From Sphingomonas spermidinifaciens (GTDB lineage: Bacteria > Pseudomonadota > Alphaproteobacteria > Sphingomonadales > Sphingomonadaceae): DNA of 64,000 nt. Numbering within the stretch: the stretch's first letter is position 1; each line of letters starts with the position of its first letter. The stretch is taken from NCBI RefSeq assembly GCF_002351485.1, contig NZ_NWMW01000001.1:1240001-1304000 (forward strand). Reading direction: 5' to 3'. Of this stretch, positions 45,675 to 54,890 are shown piece by piece. Below the pieces are notes generated by a model. That model had not been told where the DNA came from, ran no database searches, and saw only the letters and a program-made list of their open reading frames with translations. A program made the translations under genes and the position numbers.

Positions 45675-46679
45675 TCAGTGTGATCGGCGGGCCGGGGCCT
45701 GGACGAAAGTCCAGAGCGTCCGCCCCCCGCGCCGCGCCACCGCCGCGCGCACGTTCCCGAGCATGCCCGAACGTCCGCACCGCAGCAGCGCCGCCAGCAG
45801 GGCCAGCGCCTCGCCTCGCGGGTTGATCGAGGGCTCGACGGCGCGAAGGCACCGCTCGACCAGTCGGCGCTGCAGCTCGAATGGCAGGTCGTCGGCGACC
45901 AGTTCGATCCGGCCCTCGACGGCAGCGATCCGCTCGCCAGCCAGCCGCTCCACGCTCCAGCCGATCGCGTCTTCGGCATCGCCCAGCGCCCGCGCGCTCG
46001 CCGCCCAATGCCCCGTGTCGAACGCATCCATGCTCGACAGCACCTTGCGCAGCCTGGCGCGGTCATAGCGTTCGTCGACGTTAGTCGGGTCCTCGACGGG
46101 AACGATGCCGGCATCGGCGACGATCGCGGCGAGTTCGGCGCGGCGCCAGCCGAGCAGCGGCCGGACGATCCGCCCGCCTTTCGCGCGCACCCCCGCCAGC
46201 CCGGCGACCCCCGCCCCGCGGTTGAGGCGCATCACCATCGTCTCGAGCTGGTCGTCGGCATGGTGCGCGGTGGCGATCGCGTCGGCCCCGACGCGAACCC
46301 GCTCGGCTTCGAGCAGAACATAGCGCAGCGCCCGTGCGCGTGCCGAAAGATTGGCCGTCCGTCCCGCCCGCGCTGGCAGCTCGCCCCGCAGCGCCCTGTG
46401 CGCGATGCCGCGCGCGGCCGCGAGCCCGGCGACGAACGCCGCTTCGCTCGCCGAAGCCGCGCGAAGACCGTGATCGACGGTAGCGGCCAAGCACCGGTCG
46501 CCCAGCGCCGCCCGCGCCAGCAGCATAAGCGCAAGGCTGTCCCCGCCCCCCGACACTGCAACGAGCAGCCGCCCCCTCTCGATATCGAACAGTGCCGACA
46601 GGTCTCGCCGGAACCGCGCGATCAGCGCGGGGCTCAGGGCGTCACTTGCACTTGGCAGTGGTGCGGGCGTTGGCGACAT
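45675..46679 (-). CDS. tilS: tRNA(Ile)-lysidine synthase
   Basis: A 334-residue enzyme that adds lysine to C34 of tRNA-Ile(CAU) so that it reads AUA. The PP-loop LLVAVSGGGDSLALMLLARA (about 38-57) binds ATP. Conserved parts TVDHGLR and ATAHHADDQLETMVMRLNRG are present. It lacks the C-terminal domain of E. coli TilS (about 430 residues), as is usual in alphaproteobacteria. Its start overlaps the end of cpoB by 38 bp; no later in-frame start exists before the PP-loop. Confidence 0.92.
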   Translation of the reverse strand: MSPTPAPLPSASDALSPALIARFRRDLSALFDIERGRLLVAVSGGGDSLALMLLARAALGDRCLAATVDHGLRAASASEAAFVAGLAAARGIAHRALRGELPARAGRTANLSARARALRYVLLEAERVRVGADAIATAHHADDQLETMVMRLNRGAGVAGLAGVRAKGGRIVRPLLGWRRAELAAIVADAGIVPVEDPTNVDERYDRARLRKVLSSMDAFDTGHWAASARALGDAEDAIGWSVERLAGERIAAVEGRIELVADDLPFELQRRLVERCLRAVEPSINPRGEALALLAALLRCGRSGMLGNVRAAVARRGGRTLWTFVQAPARRSH

Positions 46680-47553
46680 CGGCCTTCATCGCCGCCGACA
46701 TGCGGTCGCCATAGACGTCGCTAAGCTCGTCATAGACCTTGCACGCATCGGCCGGCTTCTTGAGCTGCACGAGCGACTGGCCGAGATAGAGCAGGCTGTC
46801 GGGCGCCCGCTCGCCATCGGGCATCTTCTTGTAATTGTCGTAAAAGGCGATCGAGGCGAGGCTCGGCTTGCCGTCGTCGAGATAGGCGCGGCCGAGCAGG
46901 TTCTGCGCAAAGCTCGCGCGGCGATGCTGCGGATAGTCGGCGACCATCTTCTTCAGCGCAGCTGCCGCCTCCGGATAGAGCTTCGCCTGCCACAGGCGAT
47001 AGCCATAAACATACGCGTCCTCACCCGCATCCCCGGTCGAGGGCTTGGCGACGGCCGCGACCTGCGCGGCGCGGTCGCCGGCGGGGGCAGCGATGCGCGG
47101 CGGCGGTGCATCGCGGGTGTCTCCCGCGGCGGCGACGTCGCGCGGCGGGGCGGTGTCGGTGACGACCGGCGGCGGCGCGGCAACGCCGGCGGCGAGCTTG
47201 GCGTCGGTCGACGTGCGATAGGCCTCGAACGACTGCTGCAACTGGCGAAGCTGATACTGATTTTGCTCGATCTGGCCGGTGAGGCTCGAGAGCTGGGATT
47301 CGAGCGAGCTGACGCGCGCGGTCAGGTCGGCGACCGCGCTGGTGGCGGGAACCCCGGGAGTGGCGACCGGAGCTTGCGGCGCGGTGATCTGCGGCTCGAC
47401 CAGCTGGCCGGCACCGCCAGGAAAAACCTTTCGCTGGACCGCGCGCATCTCTCGCTCCAGTCGATCAACGCGCGGGCTCAAGTCCTGAGCAACTACGGGC
47501 CCAGCGAGCGCGGCGACGCCGAAAGGCAAAAGGATCAGGAACGAACGGTTCAT
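46642..47553 (-). CDS. cpoB: CpoB/YbgF, Tol-Pal system coordinator
   Basis: A 303-residue periplasmic protein with a signal peptide (ending PVVAQD), a coiled coil (about 75-110, TARVSSLESQLSSLTGQIEQ) and C-terminal TPR repeats (YVYGYRLWQAKLYPEAAAAL, RASFAQNLLGRAYLDDGKPS, DSLLYLGQSLVQLKKPADAC). It links Tol-Pal activity with peptidoglycan synthesis during cell division. Gene order cpoB-tilS-ftsH is conserved in alphaproteobacteria; pal normally precedes it, but here a RodZ-like gene lies upstream. Confidence 0.9.
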   Translation of the reverse strand: MNRSFLILLPFGVAALAGPVVAQDLSPRVDRLEREMRAVQRKVFPGGAGQLVEPQITAPQAPVATPGVPATSAVADLTARVSSLESQLSSLTGQIEQNQYQLRQLQQSFEAYRTSTDAKLAAGVAAPPPVVTDTAPPRDVAAAGDTRDAPPPRIAAPAGDRAAQVAAVAKPSTGDAGEDAYVYGYRLWQAKLYPEAAAALKKMVADYPQHRRASFAQNLLGRAYLDDGKPSLASIAFYDNYKKMPDGERAPDSLLYLGQSLVQLKKPADACKVYDELSDVYGDRMSAAMKADVANARTTAKCK

Positions 47554-47622
47554 CGGCTTCTCGCACCCCCCGGTGACGGCTGTGACGATATGCTTAATGA
47601 CCTTCGCGACCTGTCGCCAGCC

Positions 47623-48411
47623 TTAAGCGCCCGCCGCGCCTCGTGCGCGCAGCGCCGCGGCGCTGATGCCGATGTCCTTGATCGGCCGCTCGCCCGAGCC
47701 CAGCGGCGGCACCGCCTGTCCGTCGATCGTCACGGCGAGCTTGTCGGGCCGGCCGATATTGATCTGCGGCCCGTTGGCGTCGGCGGGCACGTCGTAGGTC
47801 TCGCCCTTCTGCATCGTCTTCATGAGGAGCGTGTCGTTGGCGGCGTCGTAGATGCGCACCCACACCTCGTCGGTGGCGGTCAGGCGGACGCGGCCGGCGG
47901 CGGGGGTCGGCGGCGGCACCGGCGTGGTGACCGCCGCGGGCGCAGGCGCGGCGGTGTCGGCGACGACAACGGGCGCCGCTTCCTCGCCGCGGAAGATCGA
48001 GGTGCCGTACCAAAGGCCGATGCCGACGACGATCAGCACCGCCACCAGCACCCCCGCCAGCGCAAGGCCCCGCGGTGGCAGCCGGGCGGGCTCGGCCGGG
48101 TCATAGGGCTCGTGGCGCGGCTTGGGCGCCCAGGTGGTCGCCAGCTCGCCGCGCAGGTCCGTCGCCAGCGCCACCTCGTCGGCGCCGACCGCCCGGGCAT
48201 AGGCGCGCACGAACCCCATTGCATAGGTGATCGAAGGCAGCGAGGCATAGGTCGAGTTCTCGATCGCCTCGAGATGGCGGAGCGGGATGCGCGTCCGCTG
48301 GCCGATGTCCGCCAGGCTCAGCCCCGCCGCCTCGCGCGCGGCACGCAGGCGGTCGCCCACATGCTCGCGACCCGGGGTGGCGAGAGGACCGGCGGCTTCA
48401 TCGACCATCAT
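47623..48411 (-). CDS. RodZ-like HTH membrane protein
   Basis: A 262-residue protein. The N-terminal HTH_25 domain (LRAAREAAGLSLADIGQRTR, then IENSTYASLPSITYAMGFVR) is followed by a basic/Pro-rich linker, one membrane helix (about 112-132, LALAGVLVAVLIVVGIGLWY) and a C-terminal periplasmic DUF4115 domain (VRLTATDEVWVRIYDAANDT). This is the RodZ layout, which links MreB to cell-shape machinery. It lies 69 bp upstream of cpoB on the same strand, an envelope-related context. A pure transcription-factor role is also possible. Confidence 0.85.
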   Translation of the reverse strand: MMVDEAAGPLATPGREHVGDRLRAAREAAGLSLADIGQRTRIPLRHLEAIENSTYASLPSITYAMGFVRAYARAVGADEVALATDLRGELATTWAPKPRHEPYDPAEPARLPPRGLALAGVLVAVLIVVGIGLWYGTSIFRGEEAAPVVVADTAAPAPAAVTTPVPPPTPAAGRVRLTATDEVWVRIYDAANDTLLMKTMQKGETYDVPADANGPQINIGRPDKLAVTIDGQAVPPLGSGERPIKDIGISAAALRARGAAGA

Positions 48412-48515
48412 CTTCTCCGACGCTTGGCTGCGACCTTTAGGATTGGCGTCGCGCGAGGCCTTACCCCGTCAGCTTCGATGAGGCGAGCGGTACGGCCGCG
48501 GCACGCCAAAAAAAG

Positions 48516-50792
48516 TCAGGCAAGCTCGACGCCATGGTCCGCGGCCCAAGCCTCCAGCCGCGGGCGCAGCGCCCCGTCCGGCACGTCGATCATCGGCGGA
48601 AGCTCGGCGCGCAGGCGGCTGAGGTCGAGGGTGCGGATCATCGCCTTGATCGGTCCCACTGCCGCGGGCGTGATCGACAGCCGGTCGATGCCGAGGCCGA
48701 GCAGCGCCATCGCCTCGAGCGGGCGGCCGCCCATCTCGCCGCACACCGCGACCGGCACCGCGGCGGCGCGCGCCGGCTCGACCACGCGGCGCAGGAAGCG
48801 CAGGATCGGCACCGACAGCCAGTCGTAGCGCAGCGCAAGTTTGGGATGCGCGCGATCGGCGGCGAACAGGAACTGGGTGAGGTCGTTGGTCCCGATCGAC
48901 AGGAAGTCGAGCTTGGGCAGCAGGATGTCGAGCACCTCGGCAAGCGCCGGTACCTCGAGCATCGCGCCGTAGCGCACTTCGCTCGGCAGCTTCTTGCCGC
49001 GCGAGGCGAGCCAGGCCCGCTGCGCCTCGAACAGGGCCTGCGCCTCGTCGAACTCCCAGGGTTCGCTCACCATCGGGAACATGACATTGAGCGTCCGCCC
49101 CGCCCCCGCTTCCAGCAGGGCGCGCGCCTGCGCCTTCATCAGCCCCTCGCGTTCGAGCGCGAGGCGGAGCGCCCGCCAGCCCATGGCGGGGTTCTCCTCC
49201 AGATGCTCCTCGTCATGTTCAAGATAGGGGAGCGCCTTGTCGCCGCCGATATCGACGGTGCGGAACACCACCGGCCGATCGCCGGCCGCATCGAGCACGT
49301 CGCGATAGAGACGTTGCTGCCGCTCGCGCGCAGGGAGCGTCGCCGACACGAGGAACTGGAACTCGGTGCGGAACAGGCCGATGCCGTCGGCGCCGGTCAG
49401 GTCGAGCGCGGCGACGTCGTCGCGAAGCCCCGCATTGACCATCAGCGTCACGCGCTGGCCGTCCTGCGTCACCGGCGGTTCGGCCTTGAGAGCGGCAAAG
49501 GCCGCGCGCCGCTTCTGGCTGGCGGCGAGCTTGGCCTCGAACGCCTCCTCCATCGCCGAGGAGGGGCGCACCACCACCGCTTCCGAGGTCACGTCAAGGA
49601 GAAGCCGGTCGCCCTCGCCGATCAGCCGCTTCACGTCGCGCACGCGGCCGAGCACCGGCACGCCCATTGCCCGCGCGACGATGGTGACGTGCGCGGTCAG
49701 CGACCCTTCCTCCAGCACCACGCCCTTCAGCCGGCGGCGATCATATTCGAGCAACTCCGCCGGGCCGAGATTGCGCGCGATCAGGATCGAATCCTGGCGA
49801 AGGCCCATCTGCGCCGCGGTGCCCAGCTGCCCCGCGACGATGCGCAGAAGCCGGTTCGACAGGTCTTCCAGATCGTGCATGCGGTCGCGCAGCAGCGGAT
49901 CGTCGATCTCGCGCATCCGCATCCGGGTGCGCTGCTGCACGCGCTCGATCGCCGCCTCGGCGGTGAGGCCGCTGTCGATCGCCTCATTGATGCGCCGTGC
50001 CCAGCCCTCGTCATAGGCGAACATCTTGTAGGTCTCGAGCACCTCGTCATGCTCGCCCCCGACGCCGAACTCGGCCTGGCTTGCGAAGCGCTCGATCTGG
50101 TCGCGCATCTTGTCGAACGCGGCATAGACGCGGTGGCGCTCGGCCTCGACATCCTCGGCGACGACATGCTCGATGACGACGCGCGGCTGGTGAAAGACGG
50201 CGACGCCGCTCGCCATGCCGTCGACCAGCCGAAACCCCTCGATCCGCTGGGTCGCGGTCGGCTGCGGCCGGGTGGAGCCCGCCGCCCCCTCATCGATCAG
50301 GTCGGCATTGGCGATCAGCTCGGACAGCACCATCGCGACGGTCTGCAGCGCCTCGATCTCGACATCGGCGTAGCGGCGAGGATCGACGTGCTGGACCGCG
50401 AGCACGCCAACGGAGCGCTCACGGCGGATGATCGGCACGCCGGCGAAGCTGTGGAAACGGTCTTCGCCGGTCTCGGGGCGATAGGCGAAGTCGGGATGCG
50501 ACGCCGCTTCGTCGAGATTGAGCGTCTCGACATTCTTGGCGATGGTGCCGACCAGACCCTCGCCGGGCGCCAGCCGGGTGACGTGGACCGCGCGTTCGTC
50601 GAGGCCGCGGGTCGCGAACAGTTCGAGCACGCCCTCGCGAAGGAGGTAGATCGAGCAGACCTCGCTATCCAGCGCTTCGCCGATGATGTTGACGACGGCG
50701 TTCAACTTGGCCTGCGCGCCCGACCGCGCGGCCATCACCTCGTGAAGTCGGACGAGGATTTCGCGGGCGGCGGCGGCGGCGGAAGTCGGCAT
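48516..50792 (-). CDS. ptsP: PtsP, phosphoenolpyruvate-protein phosphotransferase of the nitrogen PTS
   Basis: A 758-residue enzyme I(Ntr). The N-terminal GAF domain (about 10-170, SIYLLREGVLELFATRGLDE and HSFAGVPIIRRERSVGVLAV) is followed by the PTS enzyme I domain with the phosphorylated His in GSLTAHVTIVARAMGVPV and the C-terminal PEP-binding TIM barrel (DIGGDKALPY, GTNDLTQFLFAADR, CGEMGGRP). It transfers phosphate from PEP to the regulatory PTS (NPr, EIIA). The length agrees with other EI(Ntr). Confidence 0.95.
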   Translation of the reverse strand: MPTSAAAAAREILVRLHEVMAARSGAQAKLNAVVNIIGEALDSEVCSIYLLREGVLELFATRGLDERAVHVTRLAPGEGLVGTIAKNVETLNLDEAASHPDFAYRPETGEDRFHSFAGVPIIRRERSVGVLAVQHVDPRRYADVEIEALQTVAMVLSELIANADLIDEGAAGSTRPQPTATQRIEGFRLVDGMASGVAVFHQPRVVIEHVVAEDVEAERHRVYAAFDKMRDQIERFASQAEFGVGGEHDEVLETYKMFAYDEGWARRINEAIDSGLTAEAAIERVQQRTRMRMREIDDPLLRDRMHDLEDLSNRLLRIVAGQLGTAAQMGLRQDSILIARNLGPAELLEYDRRRLKGVVLEEGSLTAHVTIVARAMGVPVLGRVRDVKRLIGEGDRLLLDVTSEAVVVRPSSAMEEAFEAKLAASQKRRAAFAALKAEPPVTQDGQRVTLMVNAGLRDDVAALDLTGADGIGLFRTEFQFLVSATLPARERQQRLYRDVLDAAGDRPVVFRTVDIGGDKALPYLEHDEEHLEENPAMGWRALRLALEREGLMKAQARALLEAGAGRTLNVMFPMVSEPWEFDEAQALFEAQRAWLASRGKKLPSEVRYGAMLEVPALAEVLDILLPKLDFLSIGTNDLTQFLFAADRAHPKLALRYDWLSVPILRFLRRVVEPARAAAVPVAVCGEMGGRPLEAMALLGLGIDRLSITPAAVGPIKAMIRTLDLSRLRAELPPMIDVPDGALRPRLEAWAADHGVELA

Positions 50793-50843
50793 GACCGCGG
50801 GCGTAACAGATGATGCGGGCGGGCTAAAGCCGCCGCGACATGC

Positions 50844-51605
50844 TTATCGCCCGCTGCCCGACGTGACCTCCGTATCGCTCATCAGCAGGTCGCGCGTCAC
50901 CGTCAGGATCGGCGCCCGGTTGAGCGGCACCGGCTGCACCGTCGCGACCTGTACCGGCGTCGATGCCGGCTGGAAGCGATCGGCCTGCCAAGCGGCAAGG
51001 TCGGTGCGGTACGCGGCATAGGCGCGGTAGAAATCGGTGAAGGGCACATCCAGCGCGGCGACCGCGGGCGCGGCGAAGCCGTCGAGCGCGCCCGCCGGCG
51101 TCGTCGCGGCAGCCGCGACCAGCGGTCCAGCGGCGCGGCAGAAGGCGGCGCGTGCCGGCGGCTGGGCATAGAAATTGTAGAGCCGCGTCATGTCGTCGTC
51201 GAAGCGGTCCTGCCATTGCGCCCCGTAGCGCGCGCGATATTCGGCCTTCAGCCCGTCATGCGCGCGTCCCAGCGCGCTTTTGTGCGCGGCGAGAAAGGCG
51301 TTGTACTGCGTCTCCATCGGTTCGCCCGCCTTGGCGCATTGCAGCACCGCGACGTTGAGGGCCGCGCGCAGGTGCCATGCCGTGGCCATCGGGGAGAGGC
51401 CGCGGCTGGGCGTCACGAAGCTGCCGTCGGGCATCATCGCCGGCAGGGTGAGGTTCGCCGCCGCGCTCTGCGGTGGGCGCGGCATCGGACGCTCGACCAT
51501 GACCGGCGGCGGGGGCGGCACCGGCGCGGCCACTTCGGTTTTCGACTTGCCGCAACTCGCGAGGGCGAGCGGCAACAGGGCATAGGCGAAAAGGACACGC
51601 GACAT
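50844..51605 (-). CDS. Lipoprotein of unknown function
   Basis: A 253-residue protein with a lipobox at its N-terminus (LPLALASCGKSK; Cys18), then a Pro/Ala-rich segment. The rest is helical with two conserved-looking Cys residues (AVLQCAKAGE; AAFCRAAGPL). No family was recognised. It is transcribed leftward, 51 bp before ptsP on the same strand, so the two may form a transcript. It is probably anchored in the outer or inner membrane facing the periplasm. Confidence 0.7.
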   Translation of the reverse strand: MSRVLFAYALLPLALASCGKSKTEVAAPVPPPPPVMVERPMPRPPQSAAANLTLPAMMPDGSFVTPSRGLSPMATAWHLRAALNVAVLQCAKAGEPMETQYNAFLAAHKSALGRAHDGLKAEYRARYGAQWQDRFDDDMTRLYNFYAQPPARAAFCRAAGPLVAAAATTPAGALDGFAAPAVAALDVPFTDFYRAYAAYRTDLAAWQADRFQPASTPVQVATVQPVPLNRAPILTVTRDLLMSDTEVTSGSGR

Positions 51606-51718
51606 CGACCGACTCCCGGAAACGAGTGACGGCAGAGTCGCGCCATATGGCTAACATGCCGTTAAGCCGGGCGATGCCCCCTTCCCCCGCACCACCCGCG
51701 CGCGCTAGTGCCGCGGCC

Positions 51719-52264
51719 ATGGACCTCACCGCGCTCGACATCGTCGTCCTCCTCTCGATCGGCGGCGCCGCGGTGCTCGGCGCGCTGCGCGGCTTCGTGA
51801 CCGAGGTACTGTCACTGCTCGCCTGGCTGCTCGTCGTGTTCGCCGTGCGGCTGTTCCACACGCCGCTCGCGGGGATGCTGCTGGGGCCGGTCGGCACCAC
51901 CTCGGGCGCGGCGGTGCTCGCCTTCGCGCTGATCGTCGGGATCGTGTGGCTGGGCGGCAAGCTGGTCGCCGGCGCGATCGGCAAGCGGACCAAGGCGTCG
52001 GTGCTCGGGCCCGTCGACCGAGCCCTCGGCTTCGGCTTCGGCGCCCTGAAGGGCCTGATCCTCGTCAGCCTCGCCTTCATCGTCGTGGTGCTCGTCGTCG
52101 ATACCTGGAACGGCGGCGCGGCGCGCCGGCCGCTCTGGATCCGCGAGGCGCGCACCTATCCGCTCCTCAACAACACCAGCGCGAGCATCGCCGACTTCGT
52201 CGACCGCCGCCGCCGCGGCGAGCCTGTCTTCAGTCCCGAGACGATGAAGAAGATCGGGCGGTAG
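51719..52264 (+). CDS. CvpA family membrane protein
   Basis: A 181-residue protein with four predicted membrane helices (TALDIVVLLSIGGAAVLGAL; VLSLLAWLLVVFAVRLF; AVLAFALIVGIVWLGGKLVA; LKGLILVSLAFIVVVLVV). The pattern DRALGFGFGALKGLILV is the CvpA signature. CvpA is linked to colicin V production and purine metabolism in E. coli, but its real role is unclear. ATG 51719 is used; longer starts upstream lie in a non-conserved region. Confidence 0.87.
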   Translation: MDLTALDIVVLLSIGGAAVLGALRGFVTEVLSLLAWLLVVFAVRLFHTPLAGMLLGPVGTTSGAAVLAFALIVGIVWLGGKLVAGAIGKRTKASVLGPVDRALGFGFGALKGLILVSLAFIVVVLVVDTWNGGAARRPLWIREARTYPLLNNTSASIADFVDRRRRGEPVFSPETMKKIGR

Positions 52265-52297
52265 CGCTGGCGCCCCCGTTGCCCTACATGGGACGGC

Positions 52298-52735
52298 GTG
52301 AGCGAGACCCTCTACAACCAGCAGATTCTCCGCCTCGCGGCGAGCGTGCCGTTCGACAGCCGCCTGGCCGACGCGCAGGGCTCGTCGGAGAAGCGCTCTC
52401 CCGTGTGCGGCAGCCGCGTCACCGTCGACGTATCGCTGGGTGACGATGGCCGTGTTACCGAGCTCGGTATGCGCGTGCGTGCCTGTGCACTCGGTCAGGC
52501 ATCCGCAGCGCTGATGGCGGCGAACGCAACCGGGCGGACGGCCGAAGAAATCGCCGCGACGCGCGACGCCCTCGCCGCGTGGCTGGCCGGTCAGGGGCCG
52601 GTTCCCGACTGGCCCGAGCTTTCGATCTTCGCACCGGCGCTGCCCTACACTGCCCGTCACCCCTCAATCCGCCTCGCTTTCGAGGCGGCAGCCGAGGCGG
52701 CCGAAGCCGCCCGCCAACGGGTGCCCGCCGGCTGA
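52298..52735 (+). CDS. NifU/IscU-like iron-sulfur cluster scaffold protein
   Basis: A 145-residue protein beginning at GTG 52298 (SETLYNQQILRLAASVPFDS). Two of the usual metal-binding Cys are visible (SPVCGSRVTVDVSL and RVRACALGQASAALMA), as in the IscU-type scaffold family found in sphingomonads. The third ligand is not obvious. It overlaps the downstream antiporter start by 1 nt (TGATG). It could aid iron-sulfur cluster delivery, but biochemical function is inferred. Confidence 0.75.
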   Translation: MSETLYNQQILRLAASVPFDSRLADAQGSSEKRSPVCGSRVTVDVSLGDDGRVTELGMRVRACALGQASAALMAANATGRTAEEIAATRDALAAWLAGQGPVPDWPELSIFAPALPYTARHPSIRLAFEAAAEAAEAARQRVPAG

Positions 52736-54525
52736 TGGCGGTGCATGGGGGGCTTTCGCTGGTTCGCGAATTTGCGCCGCTGCTCGGCGCGGGGCTGGTT
52801 TCTGTCCTCGCCTTTCGAAAGATGGGGCTGGGTGCGACGCTGGGGTTCCTCGTCGCGGGTGCTGTCGTCGGGCCACAGGTGCTGGGGCTGGTCGGCGATG
52901 CCGAGAGCAAGCTGACCTTCGCCGAACTTGGCATCACCCTCCTCCTCTTCATCGTGGGGCTGGAACTCAGCCCGGCGCGGTTGTGGCAGCTCAAGCGCGA
53001 CATCTTCGGCCTCGGCCTGCTTCAGGTCGCGCTTTGCGGCCTCGCCGTCACTGCCCTGGTCCATCTCGCGGCGGGTTTCTCTTGGGCGGCCGCGCTCGCG
53101 CTCGGTCTGCCGCTCGCGCTCTCCTCGACCGCGCAGGTGCTGCCGATGCTGCAATCGGCGGGGCGCCTGCGTACCCCGTTCGGCGAGCGGACCTTCTCGG
53201 TCCTGTTGTTCCAGGACCTGTCGATCGTCCCGCTCATCACGATCATCGCGGCCTTGAGCCGCAACCCTGCCGACGCCGCGGGGCCGCCCGGCTGGCAGCT
53301 CGGCCTCTACACCGTGCTCGCGGTCGGCGGGCTGATCCTCGCCGGGCGCTTCATCCTCGGCCCGCTGTTCCGGCTGATCGGCAATCTCGGCGAGCGCGAG
53401 ATGTTCGTGTTCGCCGGCCTGTTTACCGTCATTGCCGCTGCCGCGATCATGGAGGCGCTGGGGCTTTCGACCGCACTCGGCGCGTTCGTCGCCGGCGTGA
53501 TGCTCGCCGACAGCCCTTATCGTCACGAGCTCGAGGCCGATGTCGAGCCGTTCCGCTCGATCCTCCTCGGCCTCTTCTTCCTCGCGGTCGGCATGATGCT
53601 CGACCTCAATGCTGTCGCCGCGCGGCCGGGCTTTGTCATCGGCATGGCGCTGGCGCTGGTCGCGGTAAAGGCGGCGGTGATCTTCGCCATCGGCCTCGGC
53701 TTTCGCATGGCGTGGCGAAAGGCGCTCGCGATGGGTCTGCTCTTGAGCCAGGGCGGCGAGTTCGGCTTCGTCCTCTTCGCCCAGGCGCAGAACGCCTATC
53801 TGATCGCGCCCGAGGCGGCGAGCCTGTTCGGCGCGATCGTCACCCTGTCGATGGCCACGACACCGTTTCTGATGATGTTCACCCGCCGCTTCCGCGCCGA
53901 GCCGGCCGCGGGCGACGGCCAGTCGCTGGAGCCGCCACGCCATGACGGGGCGAGCGCGATCGTCGTCGGCTATGGCCGCTTTGGCCAGACCGTGGCGCAG
54001 ATGTTGATCGCTCAGGGGCTGTCGGTGACGCTGATCGACCGCGATCCCGAGATCATCGAGGTGGGCGGCAAGTTCGGGATGAAGGTCTATTATGGCGACG
54101 GCACGCGCCTCGACCTGCTGCGCCTCGCCGGGGCCGAGGATGCCGAGCTCATCCTGTTCTGCACCGACGGCGATCAGGTGACGCCCGACCTGCTCGAACT
54201 CGTCGCGCACGGCTATCCCAATGCCACGGTGATGACCCGCGTGTTCGACCGCCGCGCGATCATCGCGCTCAAGGATGCGCCGGTCGCGGGCATGTTCCGC
54301 GAGGTGTTCGAAAGCGCGATCGTCATGGCGCGCCAGGCGCTGCGCGCGGTCGGCGTCGATGATGGCGAGATCGAGCGGAGCGAGGACGAGTATCGCCGCA
54401 TGGACGCCAAGCGGCTGGGCATCCAGGTCGAGGCCGGGGACATCTATGCCGCGCGCGACGTGGTGTTCAGCCAGGCGCGCCAGCGCAAGCTGCGCGAGAA
54501 GGCCGCTGCCGAGGAGGCCGGATGA
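52735..54525 (+). CDS. Monovalent cation:proton antiporter, KefB/KefC-type (CPA2)
   Basis: A 596-residue CPA2 antiporter. About twelve hydrophobic helices cover residues 10-390 (for example FLVAGAVVGPQVLGLVGDAE; LTFAELGITLLLFIVGLELS; STALGAFVAGVMLADSPYR). The C-terminal cytoplasmic part has an NAD-binding TrkA-N fold (AIVVGYGRFGQTVAQMLIAQ) and a Cys-containing motif. Such KefB/KefC proteins exchange K+ for H+ and respond to glutathione adducts. The start at 52735 follows the previous stop by TGATG coupling. Confidence 0.92.
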   Translation: MAVHGGLSLVREFAPLLGAGLVSVLAFRKMGLGATLGFLVAGAVVGPQVLGLVGDAESKLTFAELGITLLLFIVGLELSPARLWQLKRDIFGLGLLQVALCGLAVTALVHLAAGFSWAAALALGLPLALSSTAQVLPMLQSAGRLRTPFGERTFSVLLFQDLSIVPLITIIAALSRNPADAAGPPGWQLGLYTVLAVGGLILAGRFILGPLFRLIGNLGEREMFVFAGLFTVIAAAAIMEALGLSTALGAFVAGVMLADSPYRHELEADVEPFRSILLGLFFLAVGMMLDLNAVAARPGFVIGMALALVAVKAAVIFAIGLGFRMAWRKALAMGLLLSQGGEFGFVLFAQAQNAYLIAPEAASLFGAIVTLSMATTPFLMMFTRRFRAEPAAGDGQSLEPPRHDGASAIVVGYGRFGQTVAQMLIAQGLSVTLIDRDPEIIEVGGKFGMKVYYGDGTRLDLLRLAGAEDAELILFCTDGDQVTPDLLELVAHGYPNATVMTRVFDRRAIIALKDAPVAGMFREVFESAIVMARQALRAVGVDDGEIERSEDEYRRMDAKRLGIQVEAGDIYAARDVVFSQARQRKLREKAAAEEAG

Positions 54526-54851
54526 TGCTCGCACCGCTTGCCGCGCTGTCGGGCGCGATCGCCATCGCCGCGGGCGCGTTCGGCGCCCATGGGGCGAGCG
54601 GCCAGGCGGCAGAGTGGCTGCGTACTGGCGGCACCTATCAGCTCATCCACGCCGTCGCCGTGCTCGTCGCGGTACAGCAGCGGGCGACCGGCCCCGGCTG
54701 GGCGATGCTGGCGGGTGCGGCTGTCTTTGCGGGCACGCTCTATGCGATGGCGCTCGGGGCGCCGCGCTGGTTCGGCGCGATCACGCCGATCGGCGGCGCG
54801 GCGATGATCGCGGGTTGGCTGTGGCTCGCCTGGATGATGCTGAAACGCTGA
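54522..54851 (+). CDS. DUF423 membrane protein
   Basis: A 109-residue protein with four hydrophobic helices and the DUF423 motifs SGAIAIAAGAFGAHG and FAGTLYAMALG. The family is widespread and of unknown function. It overlaps the antiporter stop by 4 nt (ATGA), so the two are co-translated. Confidence 0.87.
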   Translation: MMLAPLAALSGAIAIAAGAFGAHGASGQAAEWLRTGGTYQLIHAVAVLVAVQQRATGPGWAMLAGAAVFAGTLYAMALGAPRWFGAITPIGGAAMIAGWLWLAWMMLKR

Positions 54852-54890
54852 GTTACGCGGCCTTAACCGGGCATCGCCAAGACTGGCGTG

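Noticed and set aside
48534..50813. Very long open frame on the plus strand opposite ptsP
   Set aside because: It is antisense to a complete enzyme I(Ntr) gene with all catalytic motifs, has a His/Arg/Gly-rich composition typical of GC-rich shadow frames, and shows no family pattern.
52657..54534. Long minus-strand frame opposite the cation antiporter
   Set aside because: The plus-strand protein is a clear CPA2 antiporter. The antisense translation is rich in Arg, Glu and His without motifs.
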